Positions 42,410 through 52,597 of a stretch of DNA of 64,000 nt are shown one piece after another. The number at the start of each line of letters is the position of its first letter. The first letter of the stretch is position 1. The stretch lies in the NCBI GenBank assembly GCA_031286065.1, contig JAITUZ010000033.1, forward strand, positions 35,801 to 99,800. The letters are read 5' to 3'. Under the pieces are notes generated by a model. The model did no database searches, had not been told where the DNA came from, and was given only the letters and a program-made list of their open reading frames with translations. Made by a program: the position numbers and the translations under genes. Source of the stretch: Candidatus Methanimicrococcus odontotermitis. GTDB taxonomy: Archaea > Halobacteriota > Methanosarcinia > Methanosarcinales > Methanosarcinaceae.

Positions 42410-43363
42410 TCACGATGTTTGATGGAATGTAATATACCTCCAAATCAAATCAATCATTGACTCCGGAGAATATGAAAATCCGGCACCAGCTGCTCCTATG
42501 GAAACACCAAGACCGCCTGGTAGCTTTACATGTGCATATTCCAATTTCACAGTTAATGCTCCAGTGTCTTTTGGACCAATGTATCTAAGTGTCAAATTGC
42601 CTTCCGCATTATCTGCAAATTGCATAGTTGTATTGATGCCTCCGTTTATCTTCGTAGTAATATTATACAGAATTCCATACGTATGTAAACTTGCAGTAAT
42701 GTTATTAACTGCGCCTGATGAACCATTTACATAGAGATACTTCACTTTAAGCGGCACAATCCCATTTGGATGAACTGAAGTATCAATGACGTACTCGTTT
42801 CTATTCCAGCTGAGTCCCAATTTGTCTGTGAATTGCATCAGAGGTATACGTGACCAGTCATATTTGTAATTTAATGTAATTTTATTTACGCCGTTTGTAT
42901 ACGTTAAAGGACTTTTTGCTGACAAAGTCACAGTAAGATTTGCAGCCAAATCATTTGAATACGACCTTTGAATCGTTGGGTTCATGTTTTCAAAATCTCT
43001 GATTATAGAGATTTGTTCAGTTGTATACCCTAAAACAAGCAGATTTTCATCTGTACATGTTGCATTCAAAAATTTAATATGTTCTTCAAAAAGCGTATCA
43101 TAGTTTTTAATGATGGCTATTTCTGATGCAGAATAACCATGTTTTGCCAAAGAGGAAGAACTTTCTTTTGCCAATGATTTCATTATGTCAGCTTCGCTGT
43201 ATGTTACAGTATAAATCTGTTCTTTGTCTGAAAGAGAGATCGTTTCTGTGTTTTTGCTTTCGTTGTTTAAAACTGCAACCGAAGAACTCATCAATGACAA
43301 CAACATGAATGAAATAACGAATGCAGTCAATACTTTTTTCAAAATTTTGCTTCTTTTGAACAT
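42410..43363 (-). CDS. Secreted protein of unknown function with duplicated GY[ST]xx[EQ]IxII[KR] motif
   Basis: Signal peptide; HGYSASEIAIIKNYD and LGYTTEQISIIRDFE. Confidence 0.65.
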   Translation of the reverse strand: MFKRSKILKKVLTAFVISFMLLSLMSSSVAVLNNESKNTETISLSDKEQIYTVTYSEADIMKSLAKESSSSLAKHGYSASEIAIIKNYDTLFEEHIKFLNATCTDENLLVLGYTTEQISIIRDFENMNPTIQRSYSNDLAANLTVTLSAKSPLTYTNGVNKITLNYKYDWSRIPLMQFTDKLGLSWNRNEYVIDTSVHPNGIVPLKVKYLYVNGSSGAVNNITASLHTYGILYNITTKINGGINTTMQFADNAEGNLTLRYIGPKDTGALTVKLEYAHVKLPGGLGVSIGAAGAGFSYSPESMIDLIWRYITFHQTS

Positions 43364-43665
43364 TTGTTTGCCTCAAATAATTATTGAGGTATAGCTGCAA
43401 TCTATTTTCAAGGAAATGAAGAGAACAAATGAATAATTTTATGTTCATATCATGACCTTATTTTAAAATTGCAAAAACACCATTCTTTGGAATACATATA
43501 TACTTATCTTTTCATTAAATCAAAACTATTTTGATTTTACCACCTTTGGGGATTTCAATACAGGTTCAAAAGCTGTCCGGCAGGATTCTTTCAACTGGCA
43601 TGTCATGCCAAGTATTCATATTTTCACCTCTGCTGTTTTATTATTTTTATTTAATTCATTCATGA

Positions 43666-43754
43666 TTCATTAACAGGTCTTTTCCGTACTTATTTTCTCC
43701 CTTTTGTTCCGGGGTGTATAAACAAAACCAACTGAAAGAGAACAAGAACTTCCC
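43666..43754 (-). pseudogene. Duplicated 3'-end fragment of the DUF805-like gene
   Basis: Nearly identical to 45298-45385 with a few substitutions and a 1-nt indel. Confidence 0.8.
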
Positions 43755-43955
43755 TACAGTGGCTGGCCAAAGAATGAATCAGAAAAATCTTTATTTCCGG
43801 ACATACTCAAAATATTTATATATTAATGAATGTATTAGCGGCTGACAATTAAATCTAAGTTTAATTGTTATTGTGAGTTAATTTTAGTTTATATCCAAAA
43901 ACTCACAAGACATCTAAGACAAGCAAATGTACCCTTTATCTTTTAAAGAGTATAT

Positions 43956-44738
43956 TTGCTTGCCTCTAAGAGAGGTGATAATTTGTTAAATGTGTTTAAA
44001 ATTACCACTGTTATGATCACTGTTTTGATTTTATGCATGGCGTTTGTTCCTGCAGTAAATGCTCAAGCTGAATATGCAAAATACGAAAAAGATGTTTCTG
44101 CTTTATTTGATGAATATGGTATAACATCTGAAGAGTTCAAATCTACTGTAAAAGAAGCAAAACTCTTAATGGATACCGACAATCAAAAATTATACTCAAT
44201 TGAAAAAGATGGCGATGTTGGTTATGTATACGCTTGGAAAGATGCAACGATTGAGGGAAGAGTCAATTTTGCTTTTATTTCTGAAAAAGAATTATTGCAA
44301 CAAGAGACGTTGTCGGATGATTCTTTGAGTTCCAAATCCTTCGAAAATACCCTTGTAACATATGCAAAGGGAACTTTTTGGCATGGAAGTTATTATCAAT
44401 CATATGGAAATAGCATAACAGGCGGCGTAGACTTCCATTTGGTACCTCTAGATGCAGAAATGGTTTCCAATGGTGTTAGTGTAATTGGCGGAGCTTCGCT
44501 TGCTGTTATTTTAGGATTAGCATTTCCGGCAATCGGAGCAGCAGGAGGAGCAATTTTAGCTCCGGTTTTAACCGTAATAATCAGAGGAGCCTTTTGGGCT
44601 GCTCAAAATAACGATGGAAGTTTGGATTTGAGAATTACTTATGCTTCTGCATATGTTGCTGTGTTTGGTGCATCCCTTCAGTTCCCTGGCATTACTTCCG
44701 GTTATGTAATAATTGCAGGAATTAGCTATCTGCTTTAA
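43956..44738 (+). CDS. Secreted protein of unknown function with Gly/Ala-rich hydrophobic core
   Basis: Signal-like N-term VFKITTVMITVLILCMAFVPAVNAQAEY; GVSVIGGASLAVILGLAFPAIGAAGGAILAPVLTVIIRGAFWAAQNNDG. Confidence 0.65.
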   Translation: MLASKRGDNLLNVFKITTVMITVLILCMAFVPAVNAQAEYAKYEKDVSALFDEYGITSEEFKSTVKEAKLLMDTDNQKLYSIEKDGDVGYVYAWKDATIEGRVNFAFISEKELLQQETLSDDSLSSKSFENTLVTYAKGTFWHGSYYQSYGNSITGGVDFHLVPLDAEMVSNGVSVIGGASLAVILGLAFPAIGAAGGAILAPVLTVIIRGAFWAAQNNDGSLDLRITYASAYVAVFGASLQFPGITSGYVIIAGISYLL

Positions 44739-44800
44739 CATCTGGAATGAGATTAAAATTATTTGATTGATTTACTTTCAATCAAATATTATTTTTTGGA

Positions 44801-45214
44801 GTGATAAGGATGAATGGCTTCAAAAAAATATATTTTGAAATAGCTATCATTTTGGTTGTTTTTATAGTGAATCTGTATGTCAGCTATTGTATTTATTTCC
44901 AGCCCCTGCTCCCGATAAAAATGATATCCGGAATGGATCTGACTTCTTTAGGAAATATGACTCTTTTAATCTCATTAATTTATTATCCGCGGCTTGGAAT
45001 AAATATACGGATTATTGAAATAATCATTATTGGAATATTGTGTCCGTTTGCTTATTTCGTGTTGATGCCTATTGTTAATACAATACTGCCTTTAGACAAT
45101 GTCATGAATTGCATTTTGGTTATATGGACAATGTTTATTTTCTCATTCGTGATCGGTTTATTATATCTGATTCTAACAAAATCAATTCGAAAAAGTCGAC
45201 GGATGTCTGTCTGA
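44801..45214 (+). CDS. Small polytopic membrane protein, unknown function (start possibly the ATG at 44810, MNGFKKIYFE)
   Basis: Four hydrophobic segments, downstream of the secreted-protein gene. Confidence 0.6.
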   Translation: MIRMNGFKKIYFEIAIILVVFIVNLYVSYCIYFQPLLPIKMISGMDLTSLGNMTLLISLIYYPRLGINIRIIEIIIIGILCPFAYFVLMPIVNTILPLDNVMNCILVIWTMFIFSFVIGLLYLILTKSIRKSRRMSV

Positions 45215-45293
45215 CCGATAAAAAGGCATTCGGCGATTCAGAAATCGTTATGGCGGATAAACTCCGAATGCGTTTCCTTTTATTGAAAATGAG

Positions 45294-45770
45294 TTAATTC
45301 ATTAACGGGTCTTTTCCGTACTTATTTTCCCCTTTTGTTCCGGGGTGTATAAACAGAACCAACTGAAAGAGAACAAGAACTTCCCATGCTGCTAAGGCAA
45401 CACTATACCACGGCACCATGATAGGAACAAAAAACAAAAAATAAATAAAACAAATACCGCTGCCGGCATTCATATCATGAAGACGGCGGATATTTTGACA
45501 AAGAATAAAAACGGTAAACATAAGCCAAAAACTGATTAAAAAAACGATAAAAAGTACTTGACCGACTGAAATGACAATATACGAAAATGCTGTCAGCGGA
45601 ATCGTAAAGGGCAGTAGGACATCAGCAATGTAAAGGCGAAGAATCGAATACGGCAATATGAAGCAGAGAAGCCAGTAAAAAACGGTAAAAATAATAAACG
45701 GTTTTCGATTGATGCGGTCATCAGAACGAAAATGTTTGTTAATGCAGGCAGAGACGCCCATATATTTCAC
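45294..45770 (-). CDS. DUF805-like membrane protein
   Basis: INRKPF..., NIRRLHDMNAGSGI, PGTKGENKYGKDPL. Confidence 0.8.
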   Translation of the reverse strand: MKYMGVSACINKHFRSDDRINRKPFIIFTVFYWLLCFILPYSILRLYIADVLLPFTIPLTAFSYIVISVGQVLFIVFLISFWLMFTVFILCQNIRRLHDMNAGSGICFIYFLFFVPIMVPWYSVALAAWEVLVLFQLVLFIHPGTKGENKYGKDPLMN

Positions 45771-45797
45771 CTTTTTGAATTATACTTGGATGAATAA

Positions 45798-48700
45798 TCA
45801 TTCATCCAAGTAAATTTTGCCGTTTGGAAGAGACACGATTCTGCCGTCGGCAGCGGCTTTATTGATGACGCTTTCAATCTTTTCTTTGACCGCCGGGCGC
45901 ATGATCTTAAAGCCGAAGATTTGAGACGCGCGTTTTACCAGCTGGTCAAGCGGCGTGGAATACTGTGTCTTTAAGACATAAACAGCGGCTTGAAGGATCT
46001 CGTCTTCTGAAATCCAGTCGATGTTGAGCAGGTCTCCTTCTCTTTTTCGGACAATGCAGCCTTTCACTTTGACCGGCCACAAGAAATTGCCGCGGACGCG
46101 GATGTAATTGGATTTTTCCGCGGATGAAATCTCATGGATAATCATATCGCGCATCGCTTTTGTCAAACGCTTGGTGTCACAGCGCTGCTTGATTTCAAGA
46201 ATCAGCTGCTCTTTGTGGACCGGACCTTCATGGCTGACGATTTCAACGATTTCATGCTCCATTTTATGGCGCGGGATTTCAAGAAGATTTTCAGTCGACG
46301 GCAAATCAATCTTCGAATACGGCACGTACGTCGGGATGCCGTCTTGAATCAGCGGCCCGACATCAAAAATCTGTTCGTCCGTGATGTCGGCAGGCATTTT
46401 TCGTATATCGCCGAAGAGGAGATCATATTCGTCATCCGCGTCATGATCTTCCGGACCGGAACTGCCGGTGTCATCCGAATTGCCGGCCGCCGGTTCATTC
46501 TCAGGCTCCTGCGCCGATTTGACCGCCTTTTCTTTTTTAGGCTTTACGGGTTTTTCTTTTTCCGGGCGGAATTCAACGATTTCTTCATCAGCCGGTTCGG
46601 AAACAGTCTCTTGCGGTTCAGCCGCGGTTTCCGTCTCTTCCGCGGTTTCAGTGCTTTCTTCAATAATCGGCGTTTCTTCCTGAATCATTTCCGGCGTCTC
46701 TTCCGGCTCTGTGACGGTTTCTTCTTCGGCCGCGGACTCTTCAACGGTGTTGATTTCTTCGGCGGCTGTTTCGGTTTCTGCGGCAGTCGTTCTTGTTTCT
46801 TCATCCGTTTTTTCAGGCGCGTCTTTCATCTCGGCGGTTTTTTCCGCGGCTTCAGATCGTTCCTTCGCTTTTCTGCGGCTTTGGGCCTCTCTTTCGTTGA
46901 TGATTTGAATCATTTTTTCGATTTCTTTTTCATCCGTGACGGTCACAGTGACTTCTTCTTCATCGAATTCGAATTGAACCGGCGCTTCGATCTTTTTGGC
47001 GCTTTCCTTCGCTTTTTCAATCGCGTCCAGCAAGTTCTTTTTCGCTTTCTGAGGATTCAAATACCAGTCGGTCGACCAAACGCGGCAGAGCTGCCAGCCG
47101 AGGCCGGTCAAAACATCGTTCCTTAAGCGGTCACGGTCACGGGCGACACGGGAATTGAAATACTGCGGACCGTCGGTTTCAATGCCGATAATGTAATGTC
47201 CCAAAAGCTCTTCATTCACGACCGCTATATCCATTTTATAGCCGGCGCATCCGATTTTTTGATGAATCGTAAAACCGTTTTCCCGAAGGAAGACCGCGAC
47301 GGATTCGTCAAACGTGACTTCGTCGGGCTCGTAGTCCGGCGTTTTGCTGACAAAAGATTTCGTTTCCGCGTATTCCAAAAAAGATTTGAGAACGCGCAGA
47401 CCGGCCGGATCGTCATCGCCCGCGTGAAGATCAGCGGATGTAAAGTTTGAGAAAATAACGCATTTTTCGCGGGCGCGGGTGAACAAGACATTCAAACGGC
47501 GTTCTCCGCCGTCTCTGTTGAGCGGGCCGAAATTTTTGGACAAGCGCCCTTCTTGATCAAACCCGAAGCCGATGCTGACAAAAATGACATCTCTTTCGTC
47601 ACCCTGAATCGTTTCGATATTTTTGACCATGAAATTTTCACCTTTTTCATTGGTGAAATATTTTTCAAAACCCGGACTGCTTTTGACAAGAGATTCCACT
47701 TCTTTTTGGATCGCTTCCTGCTGTTTGACGTTAAAAGTCCCGACCATCAGTGTTTTATCGGGGAATTGAATGAAATGGCGCATGACTTCCTGAGCGACAA
47801 CGCGCGCTTCTTCCCGATTCACGCCGGTTTTTCCGCGCTCATAAACTGAATTCCGAACATGGCGGAACTGAAGACCCGTATTTTTGTCTTCGTGAAGCGG
47901 CGACGGATAAACATACAAGTGGTTGCCGTAGAATTCGTTGTTTGAAACCGCAATCAAAGATTCGTGGCGGCTTCTGTAATGCCAGCGCAATGTCTTATAC
48001 GGGAAACTGCGTTTGCAGATGTTTAAAACGCTTTCAACGTCGGAATAAAAAGAGCCGTCTTCATTGTATTCTTCTTCCGCTTCCATCATATTTTCAAAAA
48101 ATGTTGTCGGGGGAAGCTGTTTGGAGTCTCCCATGACGACCACCCGGCGGCCGCGCAGCAGCGCGCCCAAAGCGTCTTCCGGTCTCACCTGACTGGCTTC
48201 GTCAAAAATAACGACATCAAACGAGGTGTTCTGCGGTTCCAGATATTGGGCGATTGAGAGCGAACTCATCATGAAACACGGTTTGATTTTTTGAATCAGT
48301 CCGCCGGCATTTGACATCAAGCGGCGGATGGGCATATGCGCTTTCTTTTTGTTGAATTCATTTAAGAGGATGCCCGCTTCGGATTCTCGGGACGCGCCGA
48401 CATAAATCTGCGGCATACGCCTGTAAATCTCGGCGTTGACCCGCTCTCTGTTCTTAACAATAACTTTTTCATCCAATTCCGAAAATTTATGGATTTTATT
48501 TTCATGCACTTCCTTGATAAACGTGGAAAGCACGCGCTTTTTCATAAATTCCGCGCGGAGGACGCCGTCCGCGTAATTTCCTTTGAATGCCGGCACCAAA
48601 TCTTCCGGCAAAACTTCATTTTCATTAATCGAAAGAATCATCGGCGCAGCAACGGTCTCCAAACATTTTTCGCGGTAAAGCAGGAACTGGCTCCATAACA

Positions 48701-51254
48701 CAAGAGACGGGAGGTCGCTGCTCCAAACGCGAAGAATATTGCTGAGCTGCTTTGCCGTAAGCGTCTCCCGAAATACTTTTTCTGCCGCCGCTCGTTCAAA
48801 TTTCCGTTTCAAAGGAATTTTTACAGCGTCCGGTTCATCGGGTTCTTCCGCTTTTATGAGCCCGCCGCCTTCTTCGAAATTATCGGGCGCGGCGATTTCA
48901 ATTTTGGATTCATTTTCCGGCAGGATTTCTTTCACGCTTTTTTCATTGAAGAATAAATCGGGGTCGGCGCCGACACTGTTCACCAGTTTTATCAGCGCGG
49001 CATCCAAATATTCCTGCTCCTTTCGGATTTTTTCAACAGCCTCTTCCAACACCGAGCCGTTAATACCGCGTTCGATACAGGCATACGTCTCGTCTGTCAC
49101 GTTGCCGCCGCTTTCTAAAACATCAAAGAGGACGATCCAGTCGTAGAAAGCGTCCAGTCTTTGGGGGTCGGCGCGTCCGGCTTCCCAGTGACTGCCGAAA
49201 AGAAGCAATGCTTTCTGCTTGGCGTTTTCAAGTTCGCGTTCCAAATCATTGAATTCCTGAACAAGCAAAACATCTTTTTTGATATCCGCGTCACTTTTGA
49301 CGGCGCGTTTAATGTAACACTCTGAAATTTTCGTTTTGGAATCTTTAAAGCCGCCGTCCATGAATTTCATGATTTTTCCGGCTTTTTTCAAATAAGTATC
49401 GATATCTTCTTCAAAAATCCGCGATGTAAAAATTTCTTCGATCCGCTGTTCTAATTCATTGCGCCGGCGGGCTTTTTTTATCAATTCTTTCTGCGCGCCG
49501 CGCTCTTTGACGCTTTGATTTTTCAAAACGTTCCGGCTGATTTTAGGCGCGTTTTTGAATGTTTCTATGCTCCCGGTAAATTGTTCCAAATTGTTGAGTG
49601 ACGCGGGCGGGTTCAGTCCTGTTTCCGAAACGATCACGTCAACGCTTTCGCTGATGATTTCGGACCAGCGGGACGCGTCTTCCAAAACGCGTTCAATCTC
49701 CTGCAAATCGGGCGGCAGAATAATTCCCGGACGAACATCCCGCCACGGGTTTTCTTTCACGCCGCCGATGCTCGGAAGCGCGTCTCCGATTTTCTCAAGA
49801 ATTGAAACCGCTTCCGCCCATTGTTTTCTGTCCCATCTTTCCGGAGACTTGAATTCGATGTGCGCCATTTTCCTTTTGTTGATGTTGAAATAGTGCGTGA
49901 CGTCTTCGCGGATGCCGTAAATATCATAGACGGTGTGGCCGATCGGGCCGACGGTTTGACTGAGCGTTTTTGAGTATTCGTTTAATTCGTATTTGAGATT
50001 TTCAAGCTCGGCCAAATCTTGCGCGTAATTTTTCTCGGCCGGCGGCTGGCGTTTCAAAGTTCGTTCCAGTTCATCCAATACGGCTTTTTTTTGCGCTTTG
50101 TGGCTGTGGATTTCCAGGACCAAATCGCCCAAACCGGCCGCGTCCAGTCTTTTCTTAACGACCTGAAGCGCCGCCATTTTTTCACTGACGAACAAAACGC
50201 TTTTGCCGCTCATGAGAAGTTCGGCGATCAAATTGGTGATCGTTTGAGATTTTCCGGTCCCGGGCGGACCTTCAACGACCAAATTCCGGCCGGCTTTGAC
50301 ATCTTCAATCACGGAAATCTGAGAGGAGTCGGCGTTGACAATATGATAAACGGAATCCGTGCTTAATTTTAAATCGACCTCATTTTCGGAAAAGCCGCCG
50401 CCGTCGTTTTCAGCGGACGGATTGAAAACCTGATTGATCAGGGGATGCGTTTCCGGACCCTGCCCTTCCGGCCAGATTTTCGGATCAAGGTCTTTATACA
50501 TCACGAATTTCTTAAAATCGTAGAAATCGATATTTGCTTCTCTAATGATCGCCCAATCCTTTTTTTCAGAAATCAAGTCATCGACGGCTTTAAGATAAAA
50601 CTCGACGGCGCCTTTATCATCGGCGCCGAAAAATTCGGGCAGTTCCAAGTCAAATTCCATGAGTTTCGCTTTCAGCGTAATAGACGCGAAAATATCGCCG
50701 CCGGTCCATTGAACGATAAATCTTCGTTTCGGGCCGACACGTTTGAATTGCACCGGAATCAAAATCAAAGGCGCTTTGAATGATTTTTTAGAGCCGTCGG
50801 TCCATTGAAGAAACCCGGCCGCCAAATACAAAATCGGATAGCCCTGTTCTTCAAAAACGGCGATGGATTGATTATTCGTATAAAAAAGGCGTTCTTCCAA
50901 TTCATCGGCATGGTACGGCGTTTCCAGACCGACGGCGGCGCTTCCTTCTCCTTCCGTTTTCTTCAGCAGATTTTTTAAAAATCCGGAGTCTTCGTCCTCC
51001 TCCAAAGAGACGGCGTCCGCTGCATTTTCCTTCCCTGCTTTTGTATTTTTAACGGCATTGGGGTCGGCTTTAAACCGCATCGTTTTTTCTTGGATGACTA
51101 AAATATCGTAAATTTCAACGATGTTTTCGTTTTTAATCTCAACCGTTCTTCTTTTTGACGGTTTGTAATTCAACAGATTATTGTTTAAAGATAAGTCCAG
51201 CAGTTTTTGTCTGAGAAGTTCGAGTTCTAATTTAACGTCAACCATGAATGACAC
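45798..51254 (-). CDS. Giant DUF4011-like / SF1 helicase / Vsr-like nuclease / DUF3320-like protein
   Basis: 1818 aa; Walker A VVEGPPGTGKSQTITNLIAELL; DVVIFDEASQVRPEDALGALLRGRRVVVMGDSKQLPPT; Vsr/REase-like HQKIGCAGYKMDIAVV...IGIETDGPQYFNSRVARDRDRLRNDVLTGLGWQLCRVWSTDWYLNP; Glu/Thr-rich linker. Confidence 0.88.
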   Translation of the reverse strand: MSFMVDVKLELELLRQKLLDLSLNNNLLNYKPSKRRTVEIKNENIVEIYDILVIQEKTMRFKADPNAVKNTKAGKENAADAVSLEEDEDSGFLKNLLKKTEGEGSAAVGLETPYHADELEERLFYTNNQSIAVFEEQGYPILYLAAGFLQWTDGSKKSFKAPLILIPVQFKRVGPKRRFIVQWTGGDIFASITLKAKLMEFDLELPEFFGADDKGAVEFYLKAVDDLISEKKDWAIIREANIDFYDFKKFVMYKDLDPKIWPEGQGPETHPLINQVFNPSAENDGGGFSENEVDLKLSTDSVYHIVNADSSQISVIEDVKAGRNLVVEGPPGTGKSQTITNLIAELLMSGKSVLFVSEKMAALQVVKKRLDAAGLGDLVLEIHSHKAQKKAVLDELERTLKRQPPAEKNYAQDLAELENLKYELNEYSKTLSQTVGPIGHTVYDIYGIREDVTHYFNINKRKMAHIEFKSPERWDRKQWAEAVSILEKIGDALPSIGGVKENPWRDVRPGIILPPDLQEIERVLEDASRWSEIISESVDVIVSETGLNPPASLNNLEQFTGSIETFKNAPKISRNVLKNQSVKERGAQKELIKKARRRNELEQRIEEIFTSRIFEEDIDTYLKKAGKIMKFMDGGFKDSKTKISECYIKRAVKSDADIKKDVLLVQEFNDLERELENAKQKALLLFGSHWEAGRADPQRLDAFYDWIVLFDVLESGGNVTDETYACIERGINGSVLEEAVEKIRKEQEYLDAALIKLVNSVGADPDLFFNEKSVKEILPENESKIEIAAPDNFEEGGGLIKAEEPDEPDAVKIPLKRKFERAAAEKVFRETLTAKQLSNILRVWSSDLPSLVLWSQFLLYREKCLETVAAPMILSINENEVLPEDLVPAFKGNYADGVLRAEFMKKRVLSTFIKEVHENKIHKFSELDEKVIVKNRERVNAEIYRRMPQIYVGASRESEAGILLNEFNKKKAHMPIRRLMSNAGGLIQKIKPCFMMSSLSIAQYLEPQNTSFDVVIFDEASQVRPEDALGALLRGRRVVVMGDSKQLPPTTFFENMMEAEEEYNEDGSFYSDVESVLNICKRSFPYKTLRWHYRSRHESLIAVSNNEFYGNHLYVYPSPLHEDKNTGLQFRHVRNSVYERGKTGVNREEARVVAQEVMRHFIQFPDKTLMVGTFNVKQQEAIQKEVESLVKSSPGFEKYFTNEKGENFMVKNIETIQGDERDVIFVSIGFGFDQEGRLSKNFGPLNRDGGERRLNVLFTRAREKCVIFSNFTSADLHAGDDDPAGLRVLKSFLEYAETKSFVSKTPDYEPDEVTFDESVAVFLRENGFTIHQKIGCAGYKMDIAVVNEELLGHYIIGIETDGPQYFNSRVARDRDRLRNDVLTGLGWQLCRVWSTDWYLNPQKAKKNLLDAIEKAKESAKKIEAPVQFEFDEEEVTVTVTDEKEIEKMIQIINEREAQSRRKAKERSEAAEKTAEMKDAPEKTDEETRTTAAETETAAEEINTVEESAAEEETVTEPEETPEMIQEETPIIEESTETAEETETAAEPQETVSEPADEEIVEFRPEKEKPVKPKKEKAVKSAQEPENEPAAGNSDDTGSSGPEDHDADDEYDLLFGDIRKMPADITDEQIFDVGPLIQDGIPTYVPYSKIDLPSTENLLEIPRHKMEHEIVEIVSHEGPVHKEQLILEIKQRCDTKRLTKAMRDMIIHEISSAEKSNYIRVRGNFLWPVKVKGCIVRKREGDLLNIDWISEDEILQAAVYVLKTQYSTPLDQLVKRASQIFGFKIMRPAVKEKIESVINKAAADGRIVSLPNGKIYLDE

Positions 51255-51414
51255 CTTCCCTGAGGGACGATTGATTTATCTGCCGCCGCCGATTTAAAAA
51301 GCAGTGAAACGTATTTTCCTGTTCCGTTTATCGTTTCGGTTTTTAAGAATAAAAGAATAGAGAAATGCTTCTATATAAGGTTTGTTTCAAAAACCTTTGC
51401 GGGGAAAACAGCTT

Positions 51415-52545
51415 TCATTTCTCGGCAGCAAATGCCGCCGCTTTTTCCAGCTCTTTTGGGATGTCGAGTCCCTGCGGGCATTTCGGCAGACAAGCGCCGC
51501 ATTTCGTACAGTTGTGCGCCTGCCTGTTTTCACCGATTTGAGAATACTCGGCGAGAAATTCATTTTTATCCGTGCCGCCGCGGGCAAAAAACTGATTATA
51601 TTTGTCAAACACTTTGGGGATATGAACGCCTGACGGGCACTCCATACAATAGCGGCAGTAGGTGCACGGGATTTCAAAAGAGGCTTGGTATTCCTTGACC
51701 GCTTTTTCAATCGTTTCATATTCGCTTTCGTTCAGCGGACGGAAAGGACTCGTTGTCTTAACGTTGTCTTTGAGCTGTTCCATGTCAGACATGCCGCTGA
51801 GAACGGTCAGAACATTTGGAAGCGTCGCTGCATATCGAATCGCCCATGAAGCGAGACTTGCGTCCGAATCGGCGCCGATCAAAATGTTTCTCGCTTTTTC
51901 GGAAAGCGTGACCAAAGAACCGCCGCGGACAGGTTCCATAACGATTGCCGGAATCTTTCTTTTCTCCAGGATTTCATACTGGCGTTTGGCGTTTTGGACC
52001 GTCCAGTCCAGATAATTCAGCTGGATCTGAACAAAATCCCATTCGTGCCGATCTAAAATCCGTTCTAAAACATCGGGGCCGTCATGGAATGAAAAACCGA
52101 TAAAACGAATTTTATTTTCCGCTTGTTTTTGTTTCAAAAAACCGTAAATATCCAGCTTTTCGGAGATTTCAAAATTTTCCGTGTTGAGATTGTGGATCAA
52201 ATAAAAATCAAAATAATCCGTTTTGCATTTCTGAAGCTGCTCTTCAAAGATCCGGTTCAGATCCTTTTTTGTTTCGGCCATCCAAGGCGGCATTTTGGTC
52301 GCCAGATAATAACTGCCGCGCGGATATTTTAAAAGCGCGCCGCCGATGAAAGTTTCGGATTCGCCGCCGTGATACATATACGCCGTATCAAAATAGTTGA
52401 CGCCGCTTTTGATCGCGTCATCAACCATTTCTCGGGCGGTTTTGGAATCGATCTGATACGTTTCTTCAGCCGAGCGCGGCAGACGCATCGTCCCGAACCC
52501 GAGAAGAGAGATTTTTTCTTTATTTTTGAACAGCCGTGTTTCCAT
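51415..52545 (-). CDS. Aldo/keto reductase with C-terminal 4Fe-4S domain
   Basis: DTAYMYHGGESETFIGGAL; CTYCRYCMECPSGVHIP; CTKCGACLPKCPQ. Confidence 0.93.
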   Translation of the reverse strand: METRLFKNKEKISLLGFGTMRLPRSAEETYQIDSKTAREMVDDAIKSGVNYFDTAYMYHGGESETFIGGALLKYPRGSYYLATKMPPWMAETKKDLNRIFEEQLQKCKTDYFDFYLIHNLNTENFEISEKLDIYGFLKQKQAENKIRFIGFSFHDGPDVLERILDRHEWDFVQIQLNYLDWTVQNAKRQYEILEKRKIPAIVMEPVRGGSLVTLSEKARNILIGADSDASLASWAIRYAATLPNVLTVLSGMSDMEQLKDNVKTTSPFRPLNESEYETIEKAVKEYQASFEIPCTYCRYCMECPSGVHIPKVFDKYNQFFARGGTDKNEFLAEYSQIGENRQAHNCTKCGACLPKCPQGLDIPKELEKAAAFAAEK

Positions 52546-52597
52546 GACTTCATTTTATATTTTCGGTGTATAAAAATGCTCGCCGAGTTTTGGCTCA

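Noticed and set aside
46134-47126. 330-aa Phe/Arg-rich plus-strand ORF
   Set aside because: Antisense of the Glu/Thr-rich linker and C-terminal region of the helicase gene (GAA/TTC-rich codons keep the opposite frame open).
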